In this document: positions 33,508-46,288 of the stretch, in pieces
Layout of the letters: each line of letters starts with the position of its first letter
Numbering within the stretch: position 1 is the stretch's first letter
From: Thalassia testudinum
Lineage: Eukaryota; Streptophyta; Magnoliopsida; Alismatales; Hydrocharitaceae
DNA: 64,000 nt
Direction of reading: 5' to 3'
Assembly (NCBI GenBank): GCA_037157565.1
Contig: JAZHRO010000003.1
Location: 42,173,001 to 42,237,000, forward strand
Made by a program: the position numbers and the translations under genes
Notes under the pieces: model-generated
What the model was told of the DNA's origin: nothing
Seen by the model: the letters and a program-made list of their open reading frames with translations, nothing else
Database searches by the model: none

Positions 33508-36194
33508 TGTTCTAGCGATAAATTGGTGTTTTAAAATAACTTCGTTGTAATATAGCCAAAATAACGCTCAAACAAATAAATTTATTACTCGAATGAAAGC
33601 CCGAGGTCGAACGCAAGGAGCAATATGGAAATTTCAAACTCAAGGTCACAATTTGAATAAAAAATATAAGATATTGCAATAATAATAATGTCAAATCTCA
33701 ATGTGCAAGAAGAATGGAGTAAAATGGTGATTTGAATCACTAGTTACTCCTTAAAATGGCAAATAGAACTCAATAGATATAAATATGAAATGATCTCAGT
33801 TGTCTGAATATCTAATGAGACGTCTTAAACGTCTAATGAATAGTGCTCTGATTTCTTCTACTTCTTCTTTCTCTCTTCTACTTTTCTTCTTCTTTCTCTA
33901 CTCTTCTTTTTCTTCTTTACTTCTTCTACTTATTTACCTTTCTTCCTCTTCTTTCATCTCTACTTGTGTGGCTCCTCTTCTTCTCTTCTGCCTTGTCTTC
34001 TCTTCTACCTTCAGTTCTTCTTCTTCATTGGCCCTTCTAATGTACAAGGGGAAAGGCTTCTGCAAATTCGACTAAGTGTGGAGAACACTGAAGAGCAAAA
34101 CCCCCTGCCCCTGCACACTCTCTCTTTCCTTCTCTCGCTGGGATTCGCCCTCCCAGGGCCAATATCAGAATAGTCGGGTTATTGGGTAGGCGCACACCTA
34201 GGTCCAGACTCACCGGTAGTGGGTGGTGAGCGAGGAGTGAAGGCTTATGTGGGTCGGGTGCACTAGGTCTGCGGGGTATATGTCGCGGACGAGGCATGTG
34301 AGGGGTGTGAGGGACTCACCCCTAGTGTTTGAGGCAATAATCCCCAAATACAAATTCAATTTATGTGGGCACAACCTCTCCTTCTCTTCCAAGGTGGGAC
34401 GAAAGTCCCACCCCTCTTCACACTACGTAGCAACAAGGCCCTTCCTTCAATTGCCGCAGCTCACGTGGTCAAGGCATCCAATTGACCACCTGGGGCAGTG
34501 CTTGAAGCGAATCTGCACAACTTGAGACTTCCACCTAGGGCTATCAAGACTTCGAATGAGCTTAAAGCTTCCTTGAAGCTCTTCGTTAATGCCGGCTAAG
34601 GGGTATACCTAAAATCCAAGAATACAAGCGCTAAGCCCCAGTTAAAACATTCTAGAGGATTGTTGGTGGATGAGGAATGAAGTGGTGGCGGTTTTGTAGC
34701 ATGGGAGTAGGTGTAGTGGCTAGACGAGGTCGGGAACAATGACGGAAAGGTGGGTTGTTCGGGGGTGAGTTTGGGTGAGTGAGAGGATGAAATAGGAGAG
34801 GGTTTTTGTGCGGGAAGGTGAGGCAGAGGTTTTGGGCTTGTCGGCAAGGTGGATGGAGGTGCATAGTAGTGGAAACACCTCGCCGGAGGAGTAGCCGAAG
34901 CGGACGACGAAGAGGGTGGTCAGTGAGATACGACTGTCAAAATGAAGCGTGGTCGGTGTGGTTGTGAAGAAGAGATGATAGGGAACTTATCTAGGTGATT
35001 GGCAGATGAAGAGAGGTAGGAGCGACATCCGTTGCGGTATGGCCGACGTTGGAGACGAAGATGACTCGAGTGAGAAGGAAACGGCGAGGAAGACGGAGGG
35101 AGAGACGGCCGCTGGTATTGTGGATGGACGATGAGGGTGGTCAGAGGGTATTGCCAGAGCTTGAGGAGCCCTTCGACCGGATTAGGAGAAAGGAATTTAG
35201 GGTAGATCTAGTCGAAATCGAGCTCAAGGAGAACGATTTGATCTAGAGGTCTTTTTATAGGCCTTTAGAGGAGGTTTTGGGCTTGGGAAGCTTGGAAAGC
35301 TTCACCGGAGTTGGGAATTTTTTGATACCCAAATCTCTCATGCATTCGCATGAGGGATTGGGAAGGTTTTGAGGCATGGGATTTGGCTCAAAAGGAAGGG
35401 AATTCCTTGACGAACTTCCCTTTCAAATTTGAAAGAGATTCGTCAAGGAATCAAGGAGTTCTTGCTAATTTTGGGTCGCCGGTGCATGTAAGAGTAGGAT
35501 TAATGGTGGAAGAGACCTATTTGTAAAAATGATGATAAAGTTAGGGTCTTTTTGTAATGATTTTGAAAGTTAAGGGCATAAATATAATCAGACAAGACCA
35601 AGTTGCAAACTAGGTCAAGACAATTTTAGCTTGGGTCCAAATTTTGGTACAAACCTAATTTGGATCTAATGAATCCAATGGTGAAGTTGGATTTTGGTTT
35701 TGACCACGTTTGACTAGGTAATTTATGCAAAAACCCAAATTAGGGTAAATGTCTGTTGAGACTCTATTTTGGGCCAAAACGGGTTCTGATGGTCAATTTG
35801 AAGGTACCAAACCCTAGATAATATTTTTATATGAATTTTAGAGGGTTTAGGTAAATTTTATCCTAACCAAAACTTCAATTAATTAAGTGGGTCTGCTTTT
35901 AGGGTGTCAAAGGTCATTTAATTCTCAAAACACGTGCAAATCCTTTTCTGTCTGTTCTAACCCACTTGTTATCCTTTTAAGACCATTTGACCCTTAATTA
36001 ACCCTTAAGAAAACTTGTGGTTGTACTGTATTCAAGTTATGATGGTAAAATTATAGTTTTAACCCTGGTTTCTTGCCTTTCTCTAAGAATGCTAATGCAA
36101 TGAATTATGACCTTCTAAAAGTTATGTAGGAGCATTTAAAGACTTAATCAGATAAAATTGAGCTAGTTTATGGCTCATGATGGTGTTCCCATCA
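33508..36194 (-). mobile_element. P2 5' LTR
   Basis: 2,687 bp; on the minus strand TGATGGGAACACCATCATGAG... to ...CGCTAGAACA. TATAAAAAG on the minus strand (35,251-35,259). A U3 hairpin lies at 35,402-35,451 (arms ATTCCTTGACGAA and TTCGTCAAGGAAT around the palindrome CTTTCAAATTTGAAAG) and a second at about 35,332-35,366 (CTCATG...CATGAG). The GA-rich tract appears as CTTCTT at 33,840-34,035. The U5 motif is at 33,601-33,614. Confidence 0.9.
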
Positions 36195-36625
36195 CTAACC
36201 CACCTCAAGACCCAAACCCTTATGCCTCTACAAACTTTGTCACCTTGAGATATGGAAAGCAAACCCAGGACCCTAAATTACCTTCTAGATGCCAAAACCC
36301 TAGGGAACTTGAGAGAGAAGAGGAGATTGAAGAAGACAATAAGGCCCAGGGACCAGAAATTGAAAATACCACCCATATCCCGTTCCCTGAAGCCCTATTG
36401 AAAACCAAGAAGAAGAAAACCCTAGATAGCAACGAGGAGCTCCTCGATTTATTCAAGAACGTAGAGATCAATATTCCGCTTCTCAATGCTATTAATCATA
36501 TCCTGGCTTACGCTAAATTTTTGAAAGAACTATGTACCCAAAAGTGTAAGCCAAGAGAACTCGCTCTGAGGAAGGTGATTCTCTCTGAGCAGGCAAGTTC
36601 TGTGATCCTACATTACCTTCCTTAA
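36195..36625 (+). pseudogene. gag: R1 gag tail and start of protease region
   Basis: Open from the P2 junction to TAA at 36,623-36,625. It encodes the polar gag tail (NFVTLRYGKQTQDP, the homologue of TTRSGK in other copies) and the conserved LLDLFKNVEINIPLLNAI segment that precedes protease. The frame continues after the stop into protease, so gag and pol were one frame. The capsid core is absent. Confidence 0.82.
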
Positions 36626-39600
36626 AAGAAGAAAGATCCAAGTGCCCCCTTGATCTCATGCATTATTAGGGAATACAGTTTTGATAAGGCACTGTTGGAT
36701 CTAGGTGCATCCATCAACCTAATCCCAACGTCTCTTTATGAGAGGTTTGGGTTAGGTAAACTCAGGCCAACCTCAGTAACGCTACAATTAGCAGACCGAT
36801 CGGTCACCACACCGAGAGGCGTTATTGAGGATGTAATTGTCAAGGTGAAGGATTTCTATTTTCCTGTAGATTTTCTCGTCCTTGACATGGATGTACCTAA
36901 TGATTTGAGGAACACACCCATCATTCTAGGGCGTTCGTTCCTAGCTACCGCCAAGGCCAACATAAACTGTGAAAGTGATAGTATGGAGATCGCCTTTAGG
37001 GATAAGAAGTTAACTCTAGATATTTTTAAGGCGATAAGAGGATTTGAGGATTATGGATTCATTGAGGAGCTCAAGGATCAGGATCTTGATACTTGTATGA
37101 AAATCAGTGCACTCAAGGACTCCACCAGCTTTAGCGAACCCAACCCACAACCCTCCAAGGTAGACCTGCCACATCCTAAAGAGACTGTTGATTTTGTTCA
37201 TTCCCAGCCTCTTCCACTGGATCGTCCTGATGAATCTTCATCAGCATCCTCCCTACCTTCTATTCTAAACCCACCCCAATTGGAATTAAAACCATTGCCC
37301 AAAAATTTGAATTATGAGTTCTTAGGACCTGAAAAGATGCTCCATGTGATTATTAGTGCTGATTTGACTAAGGAGCAAGAATCGAGGTTAATTAAGGTCC
37401 TTAAGAACAACAAGGAGACAATTGGTTGGACCATCCATGACCTTAAGGGGATCGAGCCATCTTATTGTAATCATCGTATTTTCATGGAAGATGGATCCCG
37501 TCCTTCTCACGAAATGCAAAGGAGACTAAACCCAAACATTCAAGAAGTGGTCAAGAAGAAGATAATCAAGTGGCTCGATGCTAGGATTATTTACCCAATC
37601 TCGGATAGTCCGTGGGTTAGCCCCATTCAGATTGTTCCCAAGAAGGTGGGAATAATCGTTACGACTAACGAAAATGGGGAAACCTTCACCACTCGTTCAA
37701 CTTTTGCTTGGAGAGTCTATATTGACTATAGGAAGCTGAACACAGCCAGTAAAAAGGATCACTTTTCCTTGCCATTCATCGATCAAATCCTTGAAAGTTT
37801 AGCTGGGCAAAAATACTTTTGCTTCCTGGATGGTTATTCGAGATATAACCAAGTCCCTATCCATCCTGAAGACCAGGAAAAGACAACCTTCACATGTCCC
37901 TACGGAACCTTTGCATTCCATAGAATCCCTTTTGGGCTTTGCAATGCACCTGCGACTTTTTAAAGGTGCATGCTGGCCATCTTTTCTGACATGGTGGGAG
38001 ATTGTATTGAGGTATTCATGGATGATTTCACTATTTTCGGAGATTCTTTTGAGTCTTGCCTAGCTAACTTGGAATTGATCCTCCAGAGATGCATCAAAAC
38101 ACGGTTGGTCCTTAGCTGGTAAAAGAGCCACTTTATGACTCAGGAAGGCATTGTCTTGGGTCATGTGGTCTCTAGTCGAGGTATTGAGGTTTATAAAGCT
38201 ATGGTGGATGCTATCTCTAGACTTCCTCCACCCACATCAGTAAAATAGATCCGCTCTTTCCTTGGGCATGTGGGTTTTTACAGAAGATTCATTAAGAACT
38301 TCTCGAAGGTTTTTCGGCCCTTAAGTAACCTTCTGGCCAAAGACACGTTGTTCGAGTTTGATGAATCATGCCATAAGGCATTTGATTTATTAAAAACGGC
38401 AGTCACCTGTGCCCCGATGTTACAACCACCGGTTTGGACAGCCCCATTTGAGATTATGGCTGACGCATCTGATTATGTCCATGCGGCTGTCTTGGGTCAA
38501 AAGATTGAGAAAAAGCCCTCTGTGATTTACTACGCTAGCATGACTCTGGACGAGGCCCAGAGGAACTACACCGTTACTAAAAAAGAATTGCTAGCCATAG
38601 TTTTCGCTTTAGAAAAATTCAGGGCTTATCTGTTAGGTTCTCGTGTCATCATCTATACCGACCACTTGACCTTGAAACATCTCTTGGCCAAAAAGGATGG
38701 CAAACCCCAGCTTATTCGCTATATTCTACTACTTCAAGAATTTGATCTTGAAATCAGGGATAAAGTCGGGGCACAAAATGTAGTGGAGGATCCTCTCGAG
38801 AATCCTAACTAATTCTCCTCATCCGGATGTCCCGATTTCTGATACTTTTCCGGATGAAACTATCCTTATAGTCTCGGGTATCCGAACCTCCTGGTTTGCA
38901 GATATTGTCAATTATTTGGCTGTTGGTCAAATCCCCCAGGATTGGACTAAACAACAACGGGATAAACTTGTGTCTGAGGCCAAATATTATTTTTGGGACG
39001 ATCCCGAGCTGTACCGCATAAGCACAAACCAGATTATTCGTCGTTGCATCCCGGAAATCGAGTTCCATAGCATACTTGAGTTCTGCCACACATCTACTTG
39101 TGGTGGACACTTTTCTAGGAAAAAGACGGCAGCAAAAATCTTGCAATCTAGATTCTATTGGCCGTCATTATTTAAGGATGCCTAGGAATTCTCAAAGTCA
39201 TGCACCCGATGCCAGACACTCAGGAACATGGCTAAGAGAGATATGATGCCCCTGAACCCAATACTTTCCATCAAAATTTTTGACATTTGGGGCATCGACT
39301 TTATGGGACCCTTCCCTCCTTCATTTGGACACCAGTATATTCTGGTCACTGTTGATTACGTGTTCAAATGGATTGAGGCAATTCCCACCCAGACCAATGA
39401 CCATAAGGTGGTCATCAATTTTGTGAAGAAAAATATCTTCAGTTGGTTCAGGTTTTCTTGGGCAATTATTGGTGATGGTGGCACACATTTCACTCATGCT
39501 CAGTTTCGGAATGTATTGGGGAAATACAAGGTGAATCATCGGATTTCCACACCTTACCACCCTCAGACAAATGGACAGGCAGAGGTCTCCAATCGGGAGA

Positions 39601-40178
39601 TCAAAAACATTTTGTAGAAAATCGTTAGGCCTGATAGGAAGGATTAGACCCAAAAGCTAGATGATGCTCTTTGGGCCTATCGTACGACATACAAAATGCC
39701 TATCGATATGTCTCCGTTCCATCTAGTGTTTGGTAAGGTGTGTCACTTACCCGTAGAACTTGAACACCAGGCATTTTGGGCCATCAGGAAATGTAATTTT
39801 GACCTTGAGTTTGCCGGGAAAACCAGGAAACTCCAACTATCTGAGTTGGAGGAGCTTCGAAATGATGTTTATGAAAATGCTAGAATCTATAAGGCAAGGA
39901 ACAAAGCTCTCCATGACCAAATGATTTCACGAAAGAGCTTTGAGTCGAACCAGAAGGTCTGGCTTTTCGATTCTCGATTGAAGCTTTTCCTCAGAAAACT
40001 CAGGTCTAAGTGGGACAACCCGTTCATTATTGAGTAGATTTTCCCTAACGGAGCCGTCGAAATCTCTGACCCAAAGACGAGTAATATCTTCAAGGTCAAC
40101 AGATAGCGTCTCAAACCCTTTGTTGACCATGTGCGCCCTAAACCTGTCTCAGACAAGGTTGCTCTTATCTTGCCTTAA
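36626..40178 (+). pseudogene. pol: R1 pol (PR-RT-RNase H-IN), broken
   Basis: Protease with ALLDLGASINLIP (about 36,690-36,730); RT about 37,500-38,250 with FMDDFTIF near 38,018; RNase H about 38,450-38,770 ([22 protein letters not shown]); integrase HHCC (HTSTCGGHF...SCTRC) and core ([29 protein letters not shown]). In-frame stops are at 37,961, 38,120 and 38,246. A frameshift lies near 38,800. More stops fall near 39,183, 39,615, 39,650, 40,035 and 40,105; the original end is TAA 40,176-40,178. Most of the TAGs replace CAG. The first 437 codons after 36,650 are uninterrupted. Confidence 0.88.
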
Positions 40179-41531
40179 CCACTGCGGGCCGATCATCGCC
40201 CAACTAAAGCACTAAACTCAACACATGTAAAGAATGTTCCAAGCTGACCAGAGTCTCATGGAAACCAGGTGCCATTCCTCCACTTCTACTCTCCTGCATG
40301 CTTTCATTTTTAATAATAAGGATATTGCAATAGATAAGAATGGGGGGTGGAAATATCTTATAATCTTTTTGTCAGCTGTAACAGTAATTTTCTTTTTTTT
40401 ATTCTATTAAAAAAAATTAGAATTAGGAGACGAAAACTTAGGCATTAGGAGTTGCAAACTTTAGTAATTGATACTTTGAAACCTAAATACTTAGACTCTT
40501 CAGGCCTTCGGGCTTAATTAGCCCGGGTGTTCACTCGAATGTGGACTTAGTCTCGAGTCCTCGTCAATTAAAATTCATTTTAATTTGGTAAATAAATTGG
40601 GATGATAAGTATGCAACTTATCAACCAATCCTCTGATTTGGGGGGACTTTAAGCCTAAGCATCTACACACCTTTCTTGCACTGACTCACTTTTCGGTGGT
40701 TTCTTCGGAAATTGGGTAGCTAATGAACTATCTAGGGTGGTATGGCTGGCAAGTTGTCGGTAGTAACAGCTCATCGGCCGGTTGTCCAGAGCCAGTCACA
40801 AGACCATTTTCATTGTACTGCCTTTAGGTAAATCTTAGATCAAGAAAATCACATACTTAAAAAAAAGAGAAAGAGAGAGAGACAAAAAAGAGAAAATAAT
40901 AATAATAATAAAATCATACTTCACCGCACGAGTATGGCTGGCAAGTTGTCGTGAGTAATAGCCCATTAGGCGATTGTCCAGAACCCAACTCACAAAAAAA
41001 AATGCACAATAATTTGCAAAACACTTAGGGAAGAAGCAGGGAAGTAGAATAAATTGAGGAGATATACACTGGGTTCGCCCTTGTATTGACCTCATAAATA
41101 AAAAAAGTAGGGAGAAAGCTACCGTTTGAAAAGATAAACCTCTAGGCAAGGTCACCTAGGGTCGTAGAAACCCGAAGTCTGTTTTAACGGCCGCCTAGTG
41201 AAACTTTCATTATTTTCACTAGATGATTAGAACTTGCAATCCTTTTCGAGTCTTGGGCAGGTCAGGTAGCCGTAAAAAGTTATCCCAAAACTCTCAAACT
41301 CTAAAAGTATAAATAAAAAAATTAGAAAAGAAGAAAAATAAGAAAAAAAAATTTTGTATCTTCTCTTCTCAAATAAGGTGAGGGCTTGGATGGTCTACAT
41401 TCTGGCAGACACCCGGGCACTGTTGAGTTTTTGTAATTAGGTCTTGGGGTTGAGATTTTCTAAAGCAATCGACGAATTTTGCCTAAATACTCAAATCCTA
41501 ATTCTACTTTTATACATAGCATTTAGGTTAA
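40179..41531 (+). other. R1 3' non-coding region with two direct repeats
   Basis: No coding frame is seen. A 61-bp segment starting GTATGGCTGGCAAGTTGTCG occurs at 40,740-40,800 and again, imperfectly, at 40,932-40,993. Both copies continue with a TAATAGCYCAT / GTTGTCCAGA-like pattern. A/GA-rich sequence lies between and after them. Confidence 0.7.
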
Positions 41532-41568
41532 TTTTGCTAGGGACTAGCAAAAAGTAAGCATGGGGGTG
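41532..41568 (+). promoter_or_regulatory. R1 pre-PPT hairpin and polypurine tract
   Basis: Arms TTTTGCTA (41,532-41,539) and TAGCAAAA (41,545-41,552) with loop GGGAC are identical to Q1. They are followed by AAGTAAGCATGGGGGTG up to the LTR start. Confidence 0.85.
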
Positions 41569-43302
41569 TGATAAATACACATGAATTCATGATAAATTGC
41601 TTATTTATGATAGTTCCTAGGCTTAGCATTGCATATCATGCTATAAATACTGCATAACATCCAATGCATGGCATTTAGGATAGTTGCATGTTTTGTATAT
41701 TAATTCCTTCATTTTATATGGCCAAGTTGCAATGCGATGTCCTTATGGACTTCGGATGAAAAATTTGACAGTATAGATGGATCCGAAGTGACGATCGCAA
41801 TCTAACAACATAGAAATCACCTCAATCCGAGCACCGTGGCATCCTCTACAAGTAATGAAGGGTGGACGGTCTAGATGTTGCCATGTGGCACCATCTGGAA
41901 CGCCCAAAGCCACCTGCCACATCTCCAAAGGCTGCCCGTCAAGTGATCTTAGCCGTTGGATGAAAATCCAACAGCTGAGAGGCTGCCCTCACCACGCGGC
42001 CGCAATTCCTATTCGTGACACACCTACGGATGTGGCGCAACTTTAAGGATGAGCGCTCTCAAAGAGCGAGCACAAGATCGAGCCATCATTCGTCGCACCC
42101 GCTATGATGCCAGCTGCAATTGGGCCACCCGATCTCGATCGAGTGGTCGAGATTCCCCACACGCGATCCAACGTCGCCCACCGACGCGAACGCGCACGCC
42201 AGATCACACGCATGCCATTTTAGGCGTGCACTTAAATCGACCGTGAGCAGCGCCCGCCGTCTAGTCCTCACAATCGCGCGAGGTGCACAATTCATATCAA
42301 AGTGCGCATGATCTGCGGGCGTTCCTCACCTGTGCAATGCCTCATCCAACGGCTGCCAACGCATGCGCTGGCGGTGCAAATTTCAAATGCTAGCAAGCAC
42401 GCGCCCTCCTCTCACAATCATAGCCGTCCATGCCTGATCCAACGACTAACGATCTCCGCACCTACAACAGTTGCAGTCGAGTGTTCAAGCACCAGCCAAG
42501 GCATGTGTATGCTTTAGCGACATGTCTAGAGGGTCTTTAGTGACATCTTAAATGTCACTAAAGGCCCGTGCACACAAACCACCTCCATTCCACCACTATA
42601 TAAACACCCCTACACCCCCTATTCCAAAGCATCTCTACCTACTCTACTCCCACCTACTCCTAAGCTTTAGCAAGCCTATCAATGCGCCATTAGAGCTTAC
42701 TCTCAAGCTCCCAAGGCTCCAATTAGTGTAGCGAACCCCCGCCTCACCAAATATTTCTCCATCTTCCCATCCCCATTCATAGGCGCCTTGGACCCATCCT
42801 CCCACCACCATTCTTGTAGCAAATCATCTCAGCCTCCTCACCTCCATTCCAGAGCTACGCTGAAGCTTTCCTCAACCCAACATCCTCCTGCATCTCACCT
42901 CCGTCGTCCCGCTCCTCACCTCCTTTGTTCGAGCTTCCACCAGGCGCCGTCATCTCACCAAACAACTGCTTTAGGAGATTTCTTCTCACCTCCATCGCTT
43001 TTTATGCTTTCGTAGATTATTGTAATAGACATTCATGATATATATCATATTTGTTCCATATCTCTTGTGATTTATTTTTCTTGTCTTCTTCTTTCAAAAA
43101 CACAAAAAATAAAAAAACCCTAAAACACCAAAAAGAAACAAATCGAAGCGCAATTTTCATACAAAGTAAACATCGCTTCCCTGTGTTTCACTCGGGACTC
43201 CCTTGGAGTTTCGGTATAAATTTTATTTGATCATGAGTTTTGCAACTACGACGATGGGTTACTTGTAACATCGATTTCAAACACGCAAAACCCATGCGAT
43301 CA
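41569..43302 (+). mobile_element. R1 3' LTR
   Basis: 1,734 bp, TGATAAATACACATG... to ...CATGCGATCA. TATATAAA is at 42,597-42,604. A perfect hairpin lies just upstream (42,536-42,562). U5 carries a TGTGTTTCACTCGGG motif (43,182 onward), the counterpart of GTTCGACC in other families. No second copy is in the window, so its edges rest on the PPT and on the resumption of P3 gag at 43,303. Confidence 0.8.
42536..42562 (+). promoter_or_regulatory. Perfect inverted repeat upstream of the R1 TATA box
   Basis: Arms TTTAGTGACAT (42,536-42,546) and ATGTCACTAAA (42,552-42,562), loop CTTAA. It ends 34 bp before the TATA box. A third, partial copy of the word (TTTAGCGACATG) is at about 42,513. The position suits a transcription factor site; binding is not shown. 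Confidence 0.6.
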
Positions 43303-43678
43303 TAGGGTTATATGAGTTAAAGAATGTATCATTCTGTATGGCGTGGAGATCCTTGCAAGTCTGAGGAGCTCCAGAGTAATTAGAGTATGAGGGTTCAGAG
43401 ATCCCCAACTAGAGCAAGATGGTTCAAGGTTTCCTTCGAAACCAGGGTCAAACGGGGTTGGATACGCATCCATCCCCTGATATGCATGGTGGTGAATGTT
43501 ATGCATGGCCTCCCTTCCTAAGGGCAGATGTGCATACGTGTTTTGTTGAGAGGAGGTGGCTCTCTGTAACTGGGGAGTCAATTCGTCCACCTTCTTCTCA
43601 ATAATAGAGACCTTATCCAGGTAACTAGCCACCAACTCCAAGTTGGCGGATGTGGATAGGTCAGGTGTTTCGTGTGCC
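43303..43678 (-). pseudogene. gag: P3 gag, C-terminal piece
   Basis: Minus strand: DKVSIIEKKVDELTPQLQRA and LGREAMHNIHHHAYQGMDAY match P1 gag, then a Tyr/Pro-rich tail ending at the R1 LTR in the region of the NTYNPGW motif. It is contiguous in sequence with 46,289 onward once the solo LTR is removed. Frame is lost near the tail. The rest of P3 (protease onward) is beyond R1 and not seen. Confidence 0.8.
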
Positions 43679-46288
43679 TGATTGCACCGCAAAAATACAC
43701 CTGCAATTGTGTCGTCTTGTGCTATTTCCTAGCATTACCAATGCATATTAGGTTTCCATAGTCGCATTTGTAAAAATACATGCATGCATGCATTTAATTG
43801 AGAGGGGAGGAGAGTGAATAAAATGGCCTCGTAATTCACATTTTCCTCAAGTGCTGCCTTGCAAAATTTCCATCTTCATTTTTATTTCTTTTTTATTTTT
43901 GACTTTCTTCCCACGGCTGCAATGCATGGCAACCTCTTCCTCCTCGTGCCATGCTCTGCAACACCTCTCCCTGCCAGCCGCATGCAGCCTCTCCCTGCAA
44001 GCCATGCCCAAGCCATGCACAGCTAGGGCATGGCCGTGCATGCGTTCTTCTATAAAAAGAGGGCGGCTTCTTCCTTTGCAAGGGGCCTAGTCCTCCACAC
44101 AAAAATCCAATAGCAACTTCTCCTCTTCTCCAGGTTGTCCCCTCCCCTCTCCCTCCATACGCAGGCCCTCCTCCTCTGAGGAGACACTCTGCGAGCAGGA
44201 GCACCTCACGGTGGTGCACAACCACCACCGTGAGTCCACCACCACCCAGCTCACCAAAGAGCTAGTGGGCGTGGTGGTTCTTTCCCTGTTTCTTCGTTTG
44301 AAGCACCTCCGCCATTGCCACAAAGATTCAAGCTTTGAAGCTCAACCGGCCACTGCACAACCCTGCAACAGCAGGCCGAGCTCCACAGCAGCAGCAGCGC
44401 ACGTAGGCACCAACGCGCGCCTGCAGGTGCCCTTGCCTCCCTCTCCGCGTGCCCTGTCACGCTCTCTCTTCTGCTCGCAACCAACTGACGCATTCCTCTT
44501 CCACGTGCGTGCCAGCCACAAGCCACCCGCACTCACAGCACCGTCCGCTCCCAGTTGCGCGACTCGCCCGGCCACTGTAGCCACTGTTCACACGTTTTTG
44601 CGGAACACTGTGGCTACAATGGGGTGACCGGTAAGTTTCTCACTTATCCGATCACCCAGCGCGCCGCAACCGGCCAGCTCCCGCGTCCCGCACCGAGTTC
44701 GCTCCAGCGCCCGCCCACGCGTCTGCGTGCGTCCTCTGCCAACGCCTGCCCACTTCAGCGTCTTCGCCCGCATACGCTCACCCGCCCGCATGCGCCTGCG
44801 TGAGCCCGCTCCAACCCTTCATGCAGCGCTGTGCGCTGCAATTCCACTCTCCATGCTCACTCCCTCCCAGCGCGCACGTCCTCGCGCACATACGCACCTG
44901 CGCGTGAAGCCATCAGACGACGCCCTAAGTGCTGTAGATGCCTTAAACCCTCCAACCTTCACTCTCTCTCTCTCTCGCACAGCACTCTCCCTATCTCTCT
45001 CTGCAAAAACACATACACACACATTCACACTCCCATACACACACACACCTACCTATACACTATATATATATATATATACTTATATCTATACATATAATGG
45101 TATCTATATACTTAAGTATTAGTATACATACATACATACATATATATATATATACTTATATAAATATATATATGCATATATCTATATATATATATATATA
45201 TATATTAGAACCTATATAACTAATTATTAGTATACATATATACATATACTTATATATGTATACATATATATATACATATATATACACATAAACTTATATA
45301 TATATATATACACAAATATACATACATATATACAAATATATCTATAACTATATATACATACATATATATATATATATACATTTATATACATATATCTATA
45401 CATACATATATTACTATATACATACACATATATAGATATACATCTATATAGTATTATATACATACATATACATACATATATATATACACATATATATATA
45501 CATATATAACTACATATATATACCTATATATTTATAACCATATATATATAAATATAAACATATAGATATATTTACATATATACACATATATATTTTCACA
45601 TTATTTACCATACGTGGTATCGCGGGAATATCCGCACCAGTTGCTGATATTCCCCGATACACGCATACAAAAAGCGTGTTCGCATTCATCTTCCACCATC
45701 CATCCTACACTCCATGCGGCACCTCATCCTGTTGGTTGCGTCTTTCTAGAAGATGACCAACTCGACACCGTGCTACACTCTATCTCAACCTCCACCCCTA
45801 CCCCTTTATACATATATAGTATATACATATATATCTATACTATATTTACCTTATTTCTATTTCTCTTGCATGCCCATAAAAAGATAAAAAATATATATAA
45901 AAGAGACAAGATAATCTTTGACTTGCAGGTACTCCGTCTTGCGAATAGCAAGACCCATTTTGGAACCCTGATTTGGCTCAAAGCGAAGAACCTAATTTTG
46001 AGGGTGTGCCTCAAGGACCAAGATTATCAGAAAAAAATCTTAAATAGAAAAACACCAAAACCACAATAAACGAACGGAAGAGATTCGTTGTAGGAAAGGC
46101 ATAGAAACTTGACTTGTAACCCCACTTCCCTGAGTTCGACCCTGGGCCTAAAAGTGACCAAGATAAAATCAAGTAGGCCAGGTTAAAAATTTTGTAAAGA
46201 GATGGTTAGGTCCGAGTTAGGTTAAACACTATACACACTTCAACAATAAAATCACCATATTAACACACCTATCCGGGCACGACCACCA
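43679..46288 (+). mobile_element. Diverged Q-family solo LTR
   Basis: 2,610 bp, TGATTGCACCGC... to about ...CGACCACCA. It follows the Q LTR layout throughout: U3 start, TATAAAAAG (44,051-44,059), leader hairpin (44,205-44,234), GC-rich block, CT/CA/TA microsatellites, stem-loop (45,617-45,660 region), and U5 motif (46,132-46,146). P3 gag flanks both sides in continuous order, so it is a solo LTR left by LTR-LTR recombination. The right edge is uncertain by a few bases and I cannot confirm a target duplication (left flank GTGCC). Confidence 0.88.
44205..44234 (+). other. Q solo LTR hairpin with paired substitutions
   Basis: Arms CTCACGGTGGTG (44,205-44,216) and CACCACCGTGAG (44,223-44,234), loop CACAAC. 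Compared with Q1 (CCCACTGTGGTG / CACCACAGTGGG), stem positions 2 and 6 changed on both sides: C:G became T:A, and T:A became G:C. Confidence 0.88.

Larger units (their letters stand above)
29953..36194 (-). mobile_element. P2: internally deleted P-family element, minus strand
   Basis: In element order: 5' LTR (36,194 to 33,508), PBS, leader, protease tail, RT, RNase H and integrase up to 29,953, where the P1 LTR end abuts. The rest of integrase and the 3' LTR are not in the window next to it. Gag and most of protease are deleted. It interrupts the gag of R1, whose sequence resumes at 36,195 (flank CTAAC). Confidence 0.85.
36195..43302 (+). mobile_element. R1: Athila-type element, 5' part missing
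   Basis: Plus strand: gag tail, pol, 3' non-coding region, PPT and 3' LTR (41,569-43,302). Its 5' LTR, leader and gag start are cut off by P2 at 36,194. The 3' LTR ends inside the gag of P3 (flank TAGGG). The LTR is unrelated in sequence to P and Q LTRs, while pol is clearly homologous. Confidence 0.88.

Noticed and set aside
34247..35246. Possible host exon in the P2 LTR (frames of 60-92 codons on both strands)
   Set aside because: The region aligns with P1 and P3 LTRs and frames do not persist among them.
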